64,000 nt of DNA from Actinomycetales bacterium (GCA_002919305.1 PKFB01000061.1:1-64000); one strand, 5' to 3'. Shown: positions 45,664 to 55,223, counted from the first letter of the stretch. The notes: generated from the letters alone by a model not told the origin. Made by a program: numbers and translations.

Positions 45664-46542
45664 GTGAGCGACGCGATGGCCGCCCGTATCCGGGCCCTCA
45701 TGCCGGTCCTGCCTGCCGCGCTCCGGCGGGTCGCCGACGAGGTGCTCGCCGATCCGGAGGGCATCGCGCGGGCCACGATCCTGGAGCTGGCGGACCGGAG
45801 CGGAACCTCGGCGGCGACCGTGACCCGGTTCTGCCGGGCCCTCGGGCTAGAGGGGTACGGCGAACTGAGGCTGCTGATGGCCGAGGAGACCGGTCGGGCC
45901 GCCGCGGTCGCTGGTCGGGACACCGAGGAGGCCGGGAATAGCGCGCCGAACGGGCACTCCGCCGCACCCTGGGTGAACAAGTTGGTCTCCCTGGCGGTGA
46001 CGGCGCTGACCGGGACCGCCACGGCGCTCGACCTGGCCGTGGTCGACCGGGTCGCCGAGGCGGTGGCCGCGGCGCCCCGGGTGGACATCTACGGCATCGG
46101 CGGCAGCGGTGTCGTCGCCTGGGAGCTGCAACGCGGGCTGTACCGTGTCGGGGTCCCGGCGTGGAGCTGGACCGAGGTCGGCGCCGGATTGACCAGCGCC
46201 GCACTGCTGTCCCCGGGAGACGTCGCGATAGGGATCTCGCATTCAGGCACCACGCCACAGACCGCGCAGATGCTCGCCGCGGCGGCGACGCAGGGAGCGA
46301 CCACCGTAGCGATCACCAATCGGCTGGTTGTCGACGGGGAGACACCACCGGTAGTGGAGGCGGCCGATCTGGTGCTCACCACGGCGGTCCCTGGCCCCGC
46401 GGAGGAGGCATCGGGACTGGAGCGGCTCGCCAAACGGTACGGCCAACTCATCGCGGTGGACCTGCTGTGCACCGCGGTCGCGTCGCGCTTCGAACGGCGG
46501 GGAGAACCGGTGACAGAGACGACAGGAGAGCAGGACGCATGA
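45664..46542 (+). CDS. MurR/RpiR-family regulator with a SIS domain
   Basis: A 292-residue regulator. The N-terminal helix-turn-helix spans residues 10-75 (ILELADRSGTSAATVTRFCRAL is its recognition part). The C-terminal SIS sugar-phosphate domain shows DIYGIGGSGVVAWELQRGL and IGISHSGTTPQTAQML. It should bind a sugar phosphate such as N-acetylglucosamine 6-phosphate. It heads the SIS-ngcF-ngcG-ngcE transcript, and its last codon overlaps the next gene. The GTG start at 45664 follows GGAAGGGGG. Confidence 0.94.
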   Translation: MSDAMAARIRALMPVLPAALRRVADEVLADPEGIARATILELADRSGTSAATVTRFCRALGLEGYGELRLLMAEETGRAAAVAGRDTEEAGNSAPNGHSAAPWVNKLVSLAVTALTGTATALDLAVVDRVAEAVAAAPRVDIYGIGGSGVVAWELQRGLYRVGVPAWSWTEVGAGLTSAALLSPGDVAIGISHSGTTPQTAQMLAAAATQGATTVAITNRLVVDGETPPVVEAADLVLTTAVPGPAEEASGLERLAKRYGQLIAVDLLCTAVASRFERRGEPVTETTGEQDA

Positions 46543-47312
46543 GCGGGAGTGTGAGCGCACCGGCGTACCTCGCTGCGATCCGTGAGGTGATGGAGCGGGT
46601 GGCGACCGGTCAGACCGAAGCGATCGGTCGTGCGGCGGAGCTGATCGCGGATTCAGTACGCCGCGGCGGCGTGGTCCACGCCTTCGGAACCGGACACTCC
46701 GAGGCGTTGGCGATGGAGATCGCGGGGCGGGCAGGGGGACTGGTGCCCTCCAACCGCATCTCCCTGAAGGATTTGGTGATCCGGGGCGGTGAGCCGTCCA
46801 GTGTGCTGTTCGACGAGAAGCTGGAGCGCGATCCCGCCGTCGCACACCGGCTGTACGCGCTGGTGAAGACCGAGCCTTCCGATGTTTTTGTGATCGCCTC
46901 CAACTCCGGCATCAACGGCTGCGTGGTGGAGTTCGCCCGCCTGGTCACCGACCATGGCCACCCGCTGATCGCGATCACGTCGCGGGAGCACAGTGCCCGG
47001 GTGGAGTCCCGCCACCCCTCTGGTCGCAAGCTCACCGACTACGCCCATGTGATCTTGGATAACGGAGCGCCTTACGGTGACGCCGTGCTGCCTCTTCCCG
47101 CCGTGGAGGGGGAGAGCGCCGGGGCGGTCTGCGGGGTCTCCTCCATCACCGCGGCCCTCCTGGCGCAACTGGTCATCGCGGAGGTGATCCGCCTTTTGCT
47201 TGAGGCCGGGCAGGTGCCGCCGGTGTACCTGTCGGCGAACATCCCCGGCGGTGACGCACACAACCAGGAACTCGAGGCCCGCTACGCGGGGCGCATCACA
47301 CGCACCGCCTGA
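46539..47312 (+). CDS. SIS-domain sugar-phosphate protein (UPF0309-like)
   Basis: A 257-residue protein; the ATG at 46539 overlaps the regulator stop (ATGA). The SIS fold is seen in GGVVHAFGTGHSEALAMEI and FVIASNSGINGCVVEFA, with SITAALLAQLVIAEVI at the C-terminal helix. UPF0309 proteins sit in amino-sugar operons and may be N-acetylglucosamine- or N-acetylmuramate-phosphate isomerases, lyases or etherases; MurQ shares the fold but not the key residues well enough to assign it. Its place between regulator and transporter supports a role in amino-sugar catabolism. Confidence 0.88.
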   Translation: MSGSVSAPAYLAAIREVMERVATGQTEAIGRAAELIADSVRRGGVVHAFGTGHSEALAMEIAGRAGGLVPSNRISLKDLVIRGGEPSSVLFDEKLERDPAVAHRLYALVKTEPSDVFVIASNSGINGCVVEFARLVTDHGHPLIAITSREHSARVESRHPSGRKLTDYAHVILDNGAPYGDAVLPLPAVEGESAGAVCGVSSITAALLAQLVIAEVIRLLLEAGQVPPVYLSANIPGGDAHNQELEARYAGRITRTA

Positions 47313-47349
47313 CCCGCCCAGACCGAAGCTGTCGGAACGGAGTCACCAG

Positions 47350-48264
47350 ATGCGGCACGGTAAGTACCCGTTCATCCTGGCGTTCCTGCTGCCGCCAGTG
47401 GCGTTGTACGCCATCTTTGTCATCTCACCGTACATACAGGCTTTCTACATCTCCCTGACCGAATGGAGCGGGTTCACCTCCCAGGCGACCTTCATCGGCC
47501 TGGACAACTACCAGTGGCTGCTGCGGAACGAGTACTTCTGGGCCGCGCTGTGGCACAACGTGCTCCTGCTCATCGCGCTCCCGCTGATCACGATCGGTCT
47601 CGGGCTGTTCTTCGCCTCGATGCTCAACGTGGGCGGTCGCCGCGGCACCATGCAGATCACGGGGGTCCGCGGTTCCAGCGTCTACAAGGTGCTCTACTTC
47701 CTGCCGCAGGTGCTGTCGGTGGCGATCATCGGCGTGCTGTGGCGGTACGCCTTTGAACCCAGCACCGGCCTGGTCAACGGCGTGCTGCGCGCGGTGGGGT
47801 TGGACGCGCTGACGCGGGCCTGGCTGGGGGACCCCAGCGTCGCGTTCTGGTGCGTGCTGGCGGTCCTGGTATGGGCCAACGTCGGGTTCTACGTCGTGTT
47901 GTTCTCAGCCGGCATGCAGGCGATCCCGCGAGACATCTATGAGGCGGCGTTGCTGGACGGCGCGAGCCGGTTCGCCACCTTCTGGCGGATCACCGTGCCG
48001 CTGCTGTGGGACACCATCCAGGTGGCCTGGATTTATCTGGCGATCATCGCGTTGGACGGGTTCGCGATCGTCCAGATCATGCTCGGCAACGCCGGTGGGC
48101 CGTCTCGCTCTGCTGACGTGGTCGGTCTGGTGCTGTACCGGACCGCCTTTATGGACTACAACTTCGGCCGCGCCTCGGCCATCGGCGTGGCGATGTTCTT
48201 CCTGACCTTGACCGTCGCGGTGTTGTCCATGCGGGCATCCCGGCGTGAGCGGATCGAATTCTGA
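47350..48264 (+). CDS. ngcF: Amino-sugar ABC transporter permease (NgcF/MalF-like)
   Basis: A 304-residue permease starting at the ATG at 47350, after GGAACGGAG. Six membrane segments are visible, first at residues 8-28 (FILAFLLPPVALYAIFVISP). The EAA loop that docks the ATPase is IYEAALLDGASRFATFWRIT with its conserved Gly, followed by VPLLWDTIQ. It forms the channel with the next gene product. The substrate-binding partner is identified as NgcE by sequence, so N-acetylglucosamine or diacetylchitobiose is the probable cargo. Confidence 0.87.
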   Translation: MRHGKYPFILAFLLPPVALYAIFVISPYIQAFYISLTEWSGFTSQATFIGLDNYQWLLRNEYFWAALWHNVLLLIALPLITIGLGLFFASMLNVGGRRGTMQITGVRGSSVYKVLYFLPQVLSVAIIGVLWRYAFEPSTGLVNGVLRAVGLDALTRAWLGDPSVAFWCVLAVLVWANVGFYVVLFSAGMQAIPRDIYEAALLDGASRFATFWRITVPLLWDTIQVAWIYLAIIALDGFAIVQIMLGNAGGPSRSADVVGLVLYRTAFMDYNFGRASAIGVAMFFLTLTVAVLSMRASRRERIEF

Positions 48265-48284
48265 CAAAAGGGGGTGCGGCGGTC

Positions 48285-49223
48285 GTGACGACGATCAGTA
48301 CCGAAGCAACGGCCACGCCGGCGCCGCCGGCGCCGCGCGAGACCAACACCGCGGAGTCGTCGGGGCTGGGGAGGTTCAACCCGCTGCGGCTGCTCAACGG
48401 CGGCTTCCTGCTGCTGTGGGGCGTGCTCACCACGTTCCCCCTGCTGTGGGCCATGATGACCTCGTTTAAGACCAACAACGAGATCCTCACCAGCCCGTGG
48501 GAGCTGCCCTCCAGCCTCAACTGGGACAACTTCGCGCGTGCCTGGACACAGGCCAACATCGGACGTTACTTCCTCAACAGCGTGATCGTGGTAGGGGGCA
48601 GCCTGATCCTGACCATGCTGTTGGGGGCGATGGCCGCCTACGTACTGGCCCGCTACGAGTTCCCTGGTAACCGGATCGTCTATTACGCCTTCGTCGGCGG
48701 GATGACGTTCCCGGTTTTCCTGGCGCTGGTGCCGTTGTTCTTCGTGGTTGACAACCTGGGCTCGGTGCCGGTGCTGGGGCCATTCATCACCCTCAACAGC
48801 TACGGCGGGTTGATCTTGGTCTACACGGCCTACTCCCTGCCGTTCACCGTGTTTTTCCTGTCGGCCTTCTTCCGGAGCCTGCCGACCGCGATCGCCGAGG
48901 CCGCGCTGTTGGACGGCTGCTCCCACTTCAGACTGTTCTTCCAGGTCATGATGCCGATGGCTCGCCCTGGGCTGGTCAGCATCGGGCTCTTTAACTTCCT
49001 GGGGCAGTGGAACCAGTACCTGTTGCCGGTCGTGCTGATGCCGGACGAGGACAAACGCGTGCTGTCCCAGGGGCTGGCCGCCTTGGCGGTCAGTCAGGGC
49101 TATCGCGGTGACTGGGCCGCGCTGTTCGCCGGACTGACCATCGCGATGCTGCCGGTCCTGATCGTCTACCTGATCTTCCAGCGTCAGATCCAGGCCGGTC
49201 TGACCGCAGGAGCCCTCAAATGA
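48285..49223 (+). CDS. ngcG: Amino-sugar ABC transporter permease (NgcG/MalG-like)
   Basis: A 312-residue permease with an N-terminal Ala/Pro/Thr leader, then six membrane segments beginning near residue 40 (LLNGGFLLLWGVLTTFPLLW). The EAA loop is AIAEAALLDGCSHFRLFFQV with the conserved Gly, followed by MMPMARPGLV. The GTG start at 48285 follows AAAAGGGGG about 10 bases upstream. With NgcF it makes the transmembrane pore. No ATPase gene is present in this locus, so it must borrow one, as Streptomyces sugar importers do with MsiK. Confidence 0.87.
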   Translation: MTTISTEATATPAPPAPRETNTAESSGLGRFNPLRLLNGGFLLLWGVLTTFPLLWAMMTSFKTNNEILTSPWELPSSLNWDNFARAWTQANIGRYFLNSVIVVGGSLILTMLLGAMAAYVLARYEFPGNRIVYYAFVGGMTFPVFLALVPLFFVVDNLGSVPVLGPFITLNSYGGLILVYTAYSLPFTVFFLSAFFRSLPTAIAEAALLDGCSHFRLFFQVMMPMARPGLVSIGLFNFLGQWNQYLLPVVLMPDEDKRVLSQGLAALAVSQGYRGDWAALFAGLTIAMLPVLIVYLIFQRQIQAGLTAGALK

Positions 49224-49337
49224 CCCCGTCCGCCCTGTACCCCAGGTCATCCGCCCACACGGATGACGGTCCCACACGCACACGCTCCGCGTCCCCCGAA
49301 TCGTTCGGAGCGTCTTTCCCCCGACAAGGAGATGACC

Positions 49338-50801
49338 ATGTCAGTTCCCCAGGATCGGTCTGTTCCTGAAGACACCGCTCCAGTCTTCCCCGTCCCCCTG
49401 TCACGTCGCGCCCTGCTGCAGCGGGCAGGGGTCGCAGGTCTGGCGCTCGGGCCCGCCGGAGGCCTGCTGGCCGCCTGCGCCACCGGTGGAGGCGGCAACA
49501 ACGACGCCGCTGAGGGCGAGGTGACCGAGGACAACCCGTTGGGTGTGCCCGAGGACGAGCCGTTGGAGGTCGTCATCTTCAACGGCGGCTTCGGCGAGGC
49601 GTACGCCACGGACATCCATGAACCGATGTACGCCGAGCGCTACCCCAACGCGCGGATCGAACACTCCGCGACCGAGCAGATCGCCCAGACCCTGCAGTCC
49701 CGGTTCGTCTCCGGCAACCCGCCGGACGTGGTCAACAACTCCGGCGCCAACCAGATGGACAACGGTCAGCTCGCCGCCGACGGCGCGCTGTACGAGCTGA
49801 CCGATCTGTTGGACGCCCCCAGCTGGGACGACCCGAACGTGACCGTCCGGGACACCCTGGTGGCGGGCACCGTCGAGGTCGGCAGCTACAACGGCACGTT
49901 TTACGTGCTCAACTACGCGTACAGCGTCTTCGGGATCTGGTACAACGCCGCGCTGCTTGAGCAGTACGGCTGGGAGTACCCCCGCACCTGGCAGGACATG
50001 GTCGCGCTGTGCCGGGAGATCCAGTCGGCGGGGATCGCGCCGTGGACCTACCAGGGCCTGCACCCCCGGTACATGAACTGGCCGATTCTGTCGATGGCGA
50101 CCAAGCTGGCCGGGCCGGATATCTTGGTAGATATCGACAACTTGGTGCCAGGGGCCTGGAACCACGAGGCGATCATCGAGGCCGCCACCGCCGTGTACAA
50201 CCTGCGCCGGGATGGCTTCATCCTGGAAGGCACCGAGGGGATGGACCACGTGCAGGCTCAGACCGCTTGGTGTCAGGGGCGGGCCGTGTTCATCCCGTGT
50301 GGGTCGTGGCTGGAGAACGAGCAGGCGGATGTCACGCCCGAGGACTTCCGGATGGCGGTCGCGCCCGAGCCGCTGCTGTCGACCGACTCGGCGCTGCCGT
50401 TCGAGGCGATCCGGGCCACCCCTGGGGAGCCGTTCATCGTGCCCGCCCAGGCCAACAACCCCCGCGGAGGCCTGGAGTACCTGAGGATCATGCTCTCTAA
50501 GGAGGGCGCGTCCGGCTTCACGCAGATGGTCTCCAGCCTCACCTCGGTCAAGGGCGCGGCGGATGGCTTGGAGCTGTCCCCCGGACTGGCCTCGGCCGCC
50601 CAGATGCTCTCCAACGCCGGTGACAACGTCTTCAACTGGCTGTACCCCAGCTGGTACGCGACCATGGAGAACCCCATGATCGACGCGGCCACCGGTGACT
50701 TGATGACCAACCGCATCACCCCGCAGGAATGGGCGGAGCGGTGCGAGGCCGCCGCGACCCAGATCCGCGAGGACGACAGCATCGAGAAGTACAGCCGTTG
50801 A
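49338..50801 (+). CDS. ngcE: N-acetylglucosamine/chitobiose-binding lipoprotein (NgcE-like)
   Basis: A 487-residue solute-binding protein. The ATG at 49338, seven bases after AAGGA, is the best start. The signal peptide has a twin-arginine-like SRRALLQRAG and a lipobox ending LLAAC, so it is probably a Tat-exported lipoprotein outside the membrane. The mature protein matches NgcE of Streptomyces: VVIFNGGFGEAYATDIHEPM, NPPDVVNNSGANQMD, GIWYNAALLEQYGWEYPRTW, SWLENEQADVTPEDF. It captures N-acetylglucosamine or diacetylchitobiose. It is the last gene of the operon, followed by a hairpin terminator. Confidence 0.92.
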   Translation: MSVPQDRSVPEDTAPVFPVPLSRRALLQRAGVAGLALGPAGGLLAACATGGGGNNDAAEGEVTEDNPLGVPEDEPLEVVIFNGGFGEAYATDIHEPMYAERYPNARIEHSATEQIAQTLQSRFVSGNPPDVVNNSGANQMDNGQLAADGALYELTDLLDAPSWDDPNVTVRDTLVAGTVEVGSYNGTFYVLNYAYSVFGIWYNAALLEQYGWEYPRTWQDMVALCREIQSAGIAPWTYQGLHPRYMNWPILSMATKLAGPDILVDIDNLVPGAWNHEAIIEAATAVYNLRRDGFILEGTEGMDHVQAQTAWCQGRAVFIPCGSWLENEQADVTPEDFRMAVAPEPLLSTDSALPFEAIRATPGEPFIVPAQANNPRGGLEYLRIMLSKEGASGFTQMVSSLTSVKGAADGLELSPGLASAAQMLSNAGDNVFNWLYPSWYATMENPMIDAATGDLMTNRITPQEWAERCEAAATQIREDDSIEKYSR

Positions 50802-50825
50802 CGGCGTAGCACAGGATCGGGGTAG

Positions 50826-50858
50826 GTGGCCATCCGCGGACGATCCGTGGATGGCCAC
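50826..50858 (+). terminator. Hairpin terminator of the ngc operon
   Basis: GTGGCCATCCGCGGA pairs with TCCGTGGATGGCCAC over 15 bp (one G-T pair) around a 3-base loop, 24 bases after the ngcE stop. Confidence 0.85.
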
Positions 50859-50915
50859 AATCCCAATTAGGTCACAGAAGTCGTCCGGTTCCGTATCAGT
50901 AATAGTTTCGCATCC

Positions 50916-50945
50916 TTGACAACGCTTAAAGCCAACCACTGTGGT
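50916..50945 (+). promoter_or_regulatory. Candidate promoter of the penicillin-binding protein gene
   Basis: TTGACA at 50916-50921 and TGTGGT at 50940-50945 are 18 bases apart; the -10 is poor. Transcription would start only about 10 bases before the GTG at 50962, giving a very short leader. Confidence 0.35.
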
Positions 50946-50961
50946 CACATAGGCTGGGAGA

Positions 50962-53391
50962 GTGAAGCGAACGCGCGACCGCGGGATTCTCGCCAATGCC
51001 GCACTGATGATCGTGTGGGGCCTCGCAGCCGGGGTCGCGGTGGCGGCCGCCGCATTCCCGGCGTTCGCCGTGGCCGGGCTTGGCGCAAAGTACGGAGCCG
51101 AGACCTTCGAAGACCTGCCCAGCGAGCTGCGGGAGGAGCCGCTGGCCCAGATCAGTTACGTGTATGCGGCGGACAACGAGACGCTGCTGACGAGCTTCTA
51201 TGAGGAGAGTCGGCGTTACGTTCCGCTTTCTCAGGTCGCTCCCGTCATGATCGATGCGATCGTTGCCGCTGAGGACCAACGTTTCTGGGAACACAACGGG
51301 GTCGACCTGCGGGGCGTGATCCGGGCACTGGTCGCCAATCACCAAGCCGGTGAGGTATCCCAGGGTGCCTCCACATTGACCATGCAGTATGTCCGCAACG
51401 CATTGGTCTATTCAGCGGACACCCCCCAAGAGATTCGGGAAGCCACCGAGGATACCGCCATACGCAAGCTTCGCGAGATGCGGTACGCGGTTCAACTCGA
51501 ACAGGAATTGTCTAAAGAGGAGATTCTCGAGCGCTATCTCAACATCGCCTACTTCGGACACCGCGCTTACGGTATCTACGGTGCCAGCCGGATCTACTTC
51601 TCTAAGGACCCCAGCGATCTCAACGTGCAGGAGGCGGCGCTGCTGGCCGGTCTGGTCCGGGCCCCCAGCGCTTACGACCCAGCCAGTGGGGATGGGCAGG
51701 CCGCGCTGGAGCGACGGAACTGGGTCCTCGATCAGATGGTCGAGACCGGGGCGCTGACCCCGCAGGAGGCCGCGGCGGCTCAGGCCACCCCCATCGAGTT
51801 GCGGCTGAGCACCATCCCTAATGACTGCGTCTCCGCTGCGCCGGGGTGGGGGTTCTTCTGTGACTTCTTCCGCAACTGGTGGCTGTCACAGGAGGAGTTC
51901 GGCCAGACCGCGGCTGAACGTGAGAATCTGCTGCGCCGCGGTGGGTTCCGGATCGTCACCTCGCTCCATCCGGGGATCCAGCAGCTCGCAGAGCGCTACA
52001 TCGCTGCTGAGGAGATCGAACCGCATCTGGCTTTGGGGGCGGTGTTTATCGAACCCGGGACCGGTCTGGTGCGGGCCATGGCGATCAACCGCAATTACAG
52101 CCTGGACCAGAGCAACAACGGTCCCCACACCGACCCGGCCAGGCGTGCGGCCGGGGTGCGAGGGAACTACCCGAACACGGTGGTGCCCCTGCTGGGAGGT
52201 GGCGAGACCCCCGGATACCAGGCGGGTTCGACCTTCAAGATGTTCACCATGCTCGCCGCGCTGGAGCAGGGGATCCAGCTTGACACCAGCTTCTACTCCC
52301 CGGCCCGGTACGTTTCGCGCTTCATTGTGGAGCCCGGTGGGCCCGCCGCCTGCGGGAACCGCTGGTGCCCGCAAAACGCCGGTGGCAGGACCGCGGGTGT
52401 GTTCAACATGTGGACCGGATTCGGGCGGTCGGTCAACACCTACTTCGTGCAGCTGGTGGAGCGGGTCGGCCCGGAGAACGCGGTTCGGATGGCCGAGCGG
52501 CTGGGATTGACCTGGCGGGATCCGGAGGACGCGCGCCTGGCGGCCAACGCTGAGGGCTGGGGCGCGTTCACCATTGGAGTACCGAACACCACGCCGCTGG
52601 AGATGGCCAACGCATTCGCTACCGTCGCCGCGGAAGGGCTCTACTGCGAACCTCGACCGGTGCAGCAGATCTTCGACCGTGACGGGGAGGAGGTCCCTGT
52701 ACCGCAGTTCTGTGAGCAGCGCATCGATCCGGAGGTGGCCCGCGCCGCCACCGACGCGGCACGCTGCCCGGTAGGGGACCAGCCGCTGCGTGGCAGCTGT
52801 GAGGGTGGCACCGCCAGCCGGGTAGGCACCATCATGGGCAACCGGCCGGTCGCGGGGAAGACCGGAACCACTGACAGCAACCGGGCGGCCTGGTTCATCG
52901 GGTACACGCCGCAGCTGGCGGGAGCCGCCTTCCTGGCGGACCCGGACTACCGACTTACTGAGGTGGAAGGCACCAGACCACCGGTGTCGGTGGTGGCGTA
53001 CACCCTGCGGGACGCCCTGCGCGGACGAGAGATCGCGCAGTTCAATCCGCCTCCCGACCGATTGGTCCGTGGCGGTCAACAGGCCTCAGTGCCGACCCCT
53101 GACAGTACGGCCGACGAGGGCGAGGACGGTGACCAGACCACGCAGGGGGACAACGACCGGCGGCAGGATCAGAACAACCGGAACAACGACGGCCAGCAGC
53201 GGCCGGTGCCGGCACCTCCTGAGGCAGAACAACCCACCGATCCTGCGGAGAGCACTCCCGCCCCCAACCCCTCCACGACCGCCACAACCCAGTCGGCCGT
53301 GGCCGTTGATCGAGGAGATCATGCGGTGGCGAGCATGACGACCGCCGTGCTTCCGCCACAACGGCGGGGCCTGGACCCGATAGACCCATGA
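50962..53391 (+). CDS. Class A penicillin-binding protein (transglycosylase/transpeptidase)
   Basis: An 809-residue bifunctional peptidoglycan synthase anchored by one helix (residues 13-38). The glycosyltransferase domain has EDQRFWEHNGVD (catalytic Glu) and GASTLTMQYVRN, then LEQELSKEEILERYLNIAYF. The transpeptidase domain has the nucleophile Ser in QAGSTFKMFT (SxxK), GRSVNTYF (SxN) and AGKTGTTDS (KTG). Both active sites look complete. A C-terminal tail of about 100 residues, rich in Asp, Gln, Asn and Pro, lies outside the cell and may bind wall polymers. It is a single gene and divides or lengthens the cell wall. Confidence 0.95.
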   Translation: MKRTRDRGILANAALMIVWGLAAGVAVAAAAFPAFAVAGLGAKYGAETFEDLPSELREEPLAQISYVYAADNETLLTSFYEESRRYVPLSQVAPVMIDAIVAAEDQRFWEHNGVDLRGVIRALVANHQAGEVSQGASTLTMQYVRNALVYSADTPQEIREATEDTAIRKLREMRYAVQLEQELSKEEILERYLNIAYFGHRAYGIYGASRIYFSKDPSDLNVQEAALLAGLVRAPSAYDPASGDGQAALERRNWVLDQMVETGALTPQEAAAAQATPIELRLSTIPNDCVSAAPGWGFFCDFFRNWWLSQEEFGQTAAERENLLRRGGFRIVTSLHPGIQQLAERYIAAEEIEPHLALGAVFIEPGTGLVRAMAINRNYSLDQSNNGPHTDPARRAAGVRGNYPNTVVPLLGGGETPGYQAGSTFKMFTMLAALEQGIQLDTSFYSPARYVSRFIVEPGGPAACGNRWCPQNAGGRTAGVFNMWTGFGRSVNTYFVQLVERVGPENAVRMAERLGLTWRDPEDARLAANAEGWGAFTIGVPNTTPLEMANAFATVAAEGLYCEPRPVQQIFDRDGEEVPVPQFCEQRIDPEVARAATDAARCPVGDQPLRGSCEGGTASRVGTIMGNRPVAGKTGTTDSNRAAWFIGYTPQLAGAAFLADPDYRLTEVEGTRPPVSVVAYTLRDALRGREIAQFNPPPDRLVRGGQQASVPTPDSTADEGEDGDQTTQGDNDRRQDQNNRNNDGQQRPVPAPPEAEQPTDPAESTPAPNPSTTATTQSAVAVDRGDHAVASMTTAVLPPQRRGLDPIDP

Positions 53392-53512
53392 GGTGACCGG
53401 GCTGGTCGGGGCAGGCCGGGCTTGAGGGCGGTCCCTGACCGGTTACCGGTTGCTCGGGGCCGAACCGTCGCGCCGGCCCTGAACTGTCGGACTCAGCTTT
53501 CAGAATCGACGT

Positions 53513-55192
53513 GTGCGGATCGCGGTGGCCGTCGGGACAGGACAGACCGACGGTTGGTTGTGCCCGTTGCGGGAGGACGACACTCCTGCCGGGCCCGCCG
53601 AACCGGTCGCTGATCTGGCGGCCGCCGTGGCCGAGTGGGAGCGCCGAGGGACGCCTCGCTGGGTGTGGCCCGCCACGCCGGAGGTGTACCCGCGTCTGCT
53701 CCGCGCCGGGGTGCGGGTGGCTCGGTGCCATGACCTGGCCCTGGTGGAGGCGTTGCGGTTGGGATACCAGGGCGCCTGGGGTGCACCCCGCTCCCTGGCC
53801 GCGGCGTGGGCCCGACTGCGTGGCCTGCCGGTACCGGAGGATCCTCCGGCGCCGGTCCGGGAACGCCAACCAACCCTGTTTGACACCGACCAGACCGGCC
53901 TCCCCGAAGGGGTCGCCGTCATCGAGGCCGTGGTGGCTGTCCACGCCGATCAACGGCGGTGGATCGCCTCCTGTGACCACCCGGAGCGGGTGGCTCTGCT
54001 GGCGGCGGTGGAGTCCGCCGGCGCTTTGGCCGCGGCCGAGATGGGACAGGTGGGCCTGCCCTGGCGGGCCGACATTCACGACGCCGTCTTAACCGATCTG
54101 CTCGGACCTCGCCCGGCGCCGGGGATGCCGCCGGCCAAGCTGGCGGCGTTAGCGGAGCGGATCACGGCCGCCTTTGGTGGGCGGCCGGTCAACCCGGATT
54201 CCCCGGCCGATGTGGTGCGGGCTTTCGCGCGGGAGGGCATCCTGGTGCCGTCCACGCGTTCCCACGTGCTGCGACGGATCAATCACCCGGCGGTGCCTCC
54301 GCTGCTGGAGTACAAGGAGCTGTCCCGCCTGATGGCCGCCCATGGCTGGGCCTGGTTGTCGGAGTGGGTCCGCGACGGCCGATTCCGTCCCGAGTACATC
54401 GCCGGCGGGGTGGTGTCGGGGCGGTGGGCGACCCGTGGGGGCGGCGCCCTCCAAATTCCCCGGGTGGTCCGTCGCGCGGTGGTCGCTGACCCTGGGTGGG
54501 TGTTCGTGGTCGCTGACGCCGCCCAGTTGGAGCCGCGGGTGCTCGCGGCGTTGTCCGGTGACCGACGGCTGGCCGACGCCGCCAGCGCCGGTGATCTGTA
54601 CACCGCGTTGGCCGCGGACGCTTTCGGAGGAGACCGTCCACGTGCCAAGGTGGCGTTGCTGGCGGCGATGTACGGGCAGACCTCCGGTGAGGCGGCCGCC
54701 TCCCTGGCCATTCTGCGGCGCCGGTTCCCGGTGGCGTGGGAGTACCTGGAGGCAGCCGCGCGGGTCGGCGAGCGCGGCGGACTGGTCCGTTCCCGGCTGG
54801 GGCGTACCTGTCCACCACCGATGCCCGGCTGGCGCGAGGCGGATACCGAGGCCCGGGCCCAGGAGGCGATCCGAAGCCGAGGACGGTTCACCCGTAACTT
54901 CGTCATTCAAGCCAGCGCGGCGGATTTTGCGCTCACGTGGCTGGCCGATCTGCGGCAGCGGCTGGCCGGGCTACGGGCCGGTACGCACGGCGGAGCGCAG
55001 GAGGCCGCCCCTGAGCTGGTCTTCTTCCAGCATGACGAGGTGCTGGTGCACTGCCCACGGCGGTTGGCGGCCGATGTGGCCGAGGCGGTCCAGCGGGCCG
55101 CCGTGCGGGCTGGCCAGGCGGTGTTCGGCGATTCCAGGGTCCGTTTCCCGGTCGATATCGCCACTGTCGAGTGCTACGCGGACGCTCGGTGA
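53513..55192 (+). CDS. PolA-like DNA polymerase with a degenerate exonuclease domain
   Basis: A 559-residue protein usually annotated as bifunctional 3'-5' exonuclease/DNA polymerase in actinobacteria. The polymerase motifs are VFVVADAAQLEPRVLAALSG (motif A, with Asp), RAKVALLAAMYGQTSGEAAA (motif B, where the O-helix Arg/Lys occur), and LVFFQHDEVLVHCPRR (motif C, HDE). The region before, residues 1-190, has the outline of an exonuclease domain but no visible DxE or other metal-binding set, so proofreading may be absent. It lacks a 5'-3' nuclease. A repair or damage-tolerance role is inference. Confidence 0.88.
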   Translation: MRIAVAVGTGQTDGWLCPLREDDTPAGPAEPVADLAAAVAEWERRGTPRWVWPATPEVYPRLLRAGVRVARCHDLALVEALRLGYQGAWGAPRSLAAAWARLRGLPVPEDPPAPVRERQPTLFDTDQTGLPEGVAVIEAVVAVHADQRRWIASCDHPERVALLAAVESAGALAAAEMGQVGLPWRADIHDAVLTDLLGPRPAPGMPPAKLAALAERITAAFGGRPVNPDSPADVVRAFAREGILVPSTRSHVLRRINHPAVPPLLEYKELSRLMAAHGWAWLSEWVRDGRFRPEYIAGGVVSGRWATRGGGALQIPRVVRRAVVADPGWVFVVADAAQLEPRVLAALSGDRRLADAASAGDLYTALAADAFGGDRPRAKVALLAAMYGQTSGEAAASLAILRRRFPVAWEYLEAAARVGERGGLVRSRLGRTCPPPMPGWREADTEARAQEAIRSRGRFTRNFVIQASAADFALTWLADLRQRLAGLRAGTHGGAQEAAPELVFFQHDEVLVHCPRRLAADVAEAVQRAAVRAGQAVFGDSRVRFPVDIATVECYADAR

Positions 55193-55223
55193 GCCGGCAT
55201 CGGGTTCGGCTACCTGACAGCCT

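Noticed and set aside
46161-46538. A longer start for the SIS protein, inside the RpiR gene
   Set aside because: It is an out-of-frame reading of the regulator; the ATG at 46539 overlaps the RpiR stop in the usual ATGA manner.
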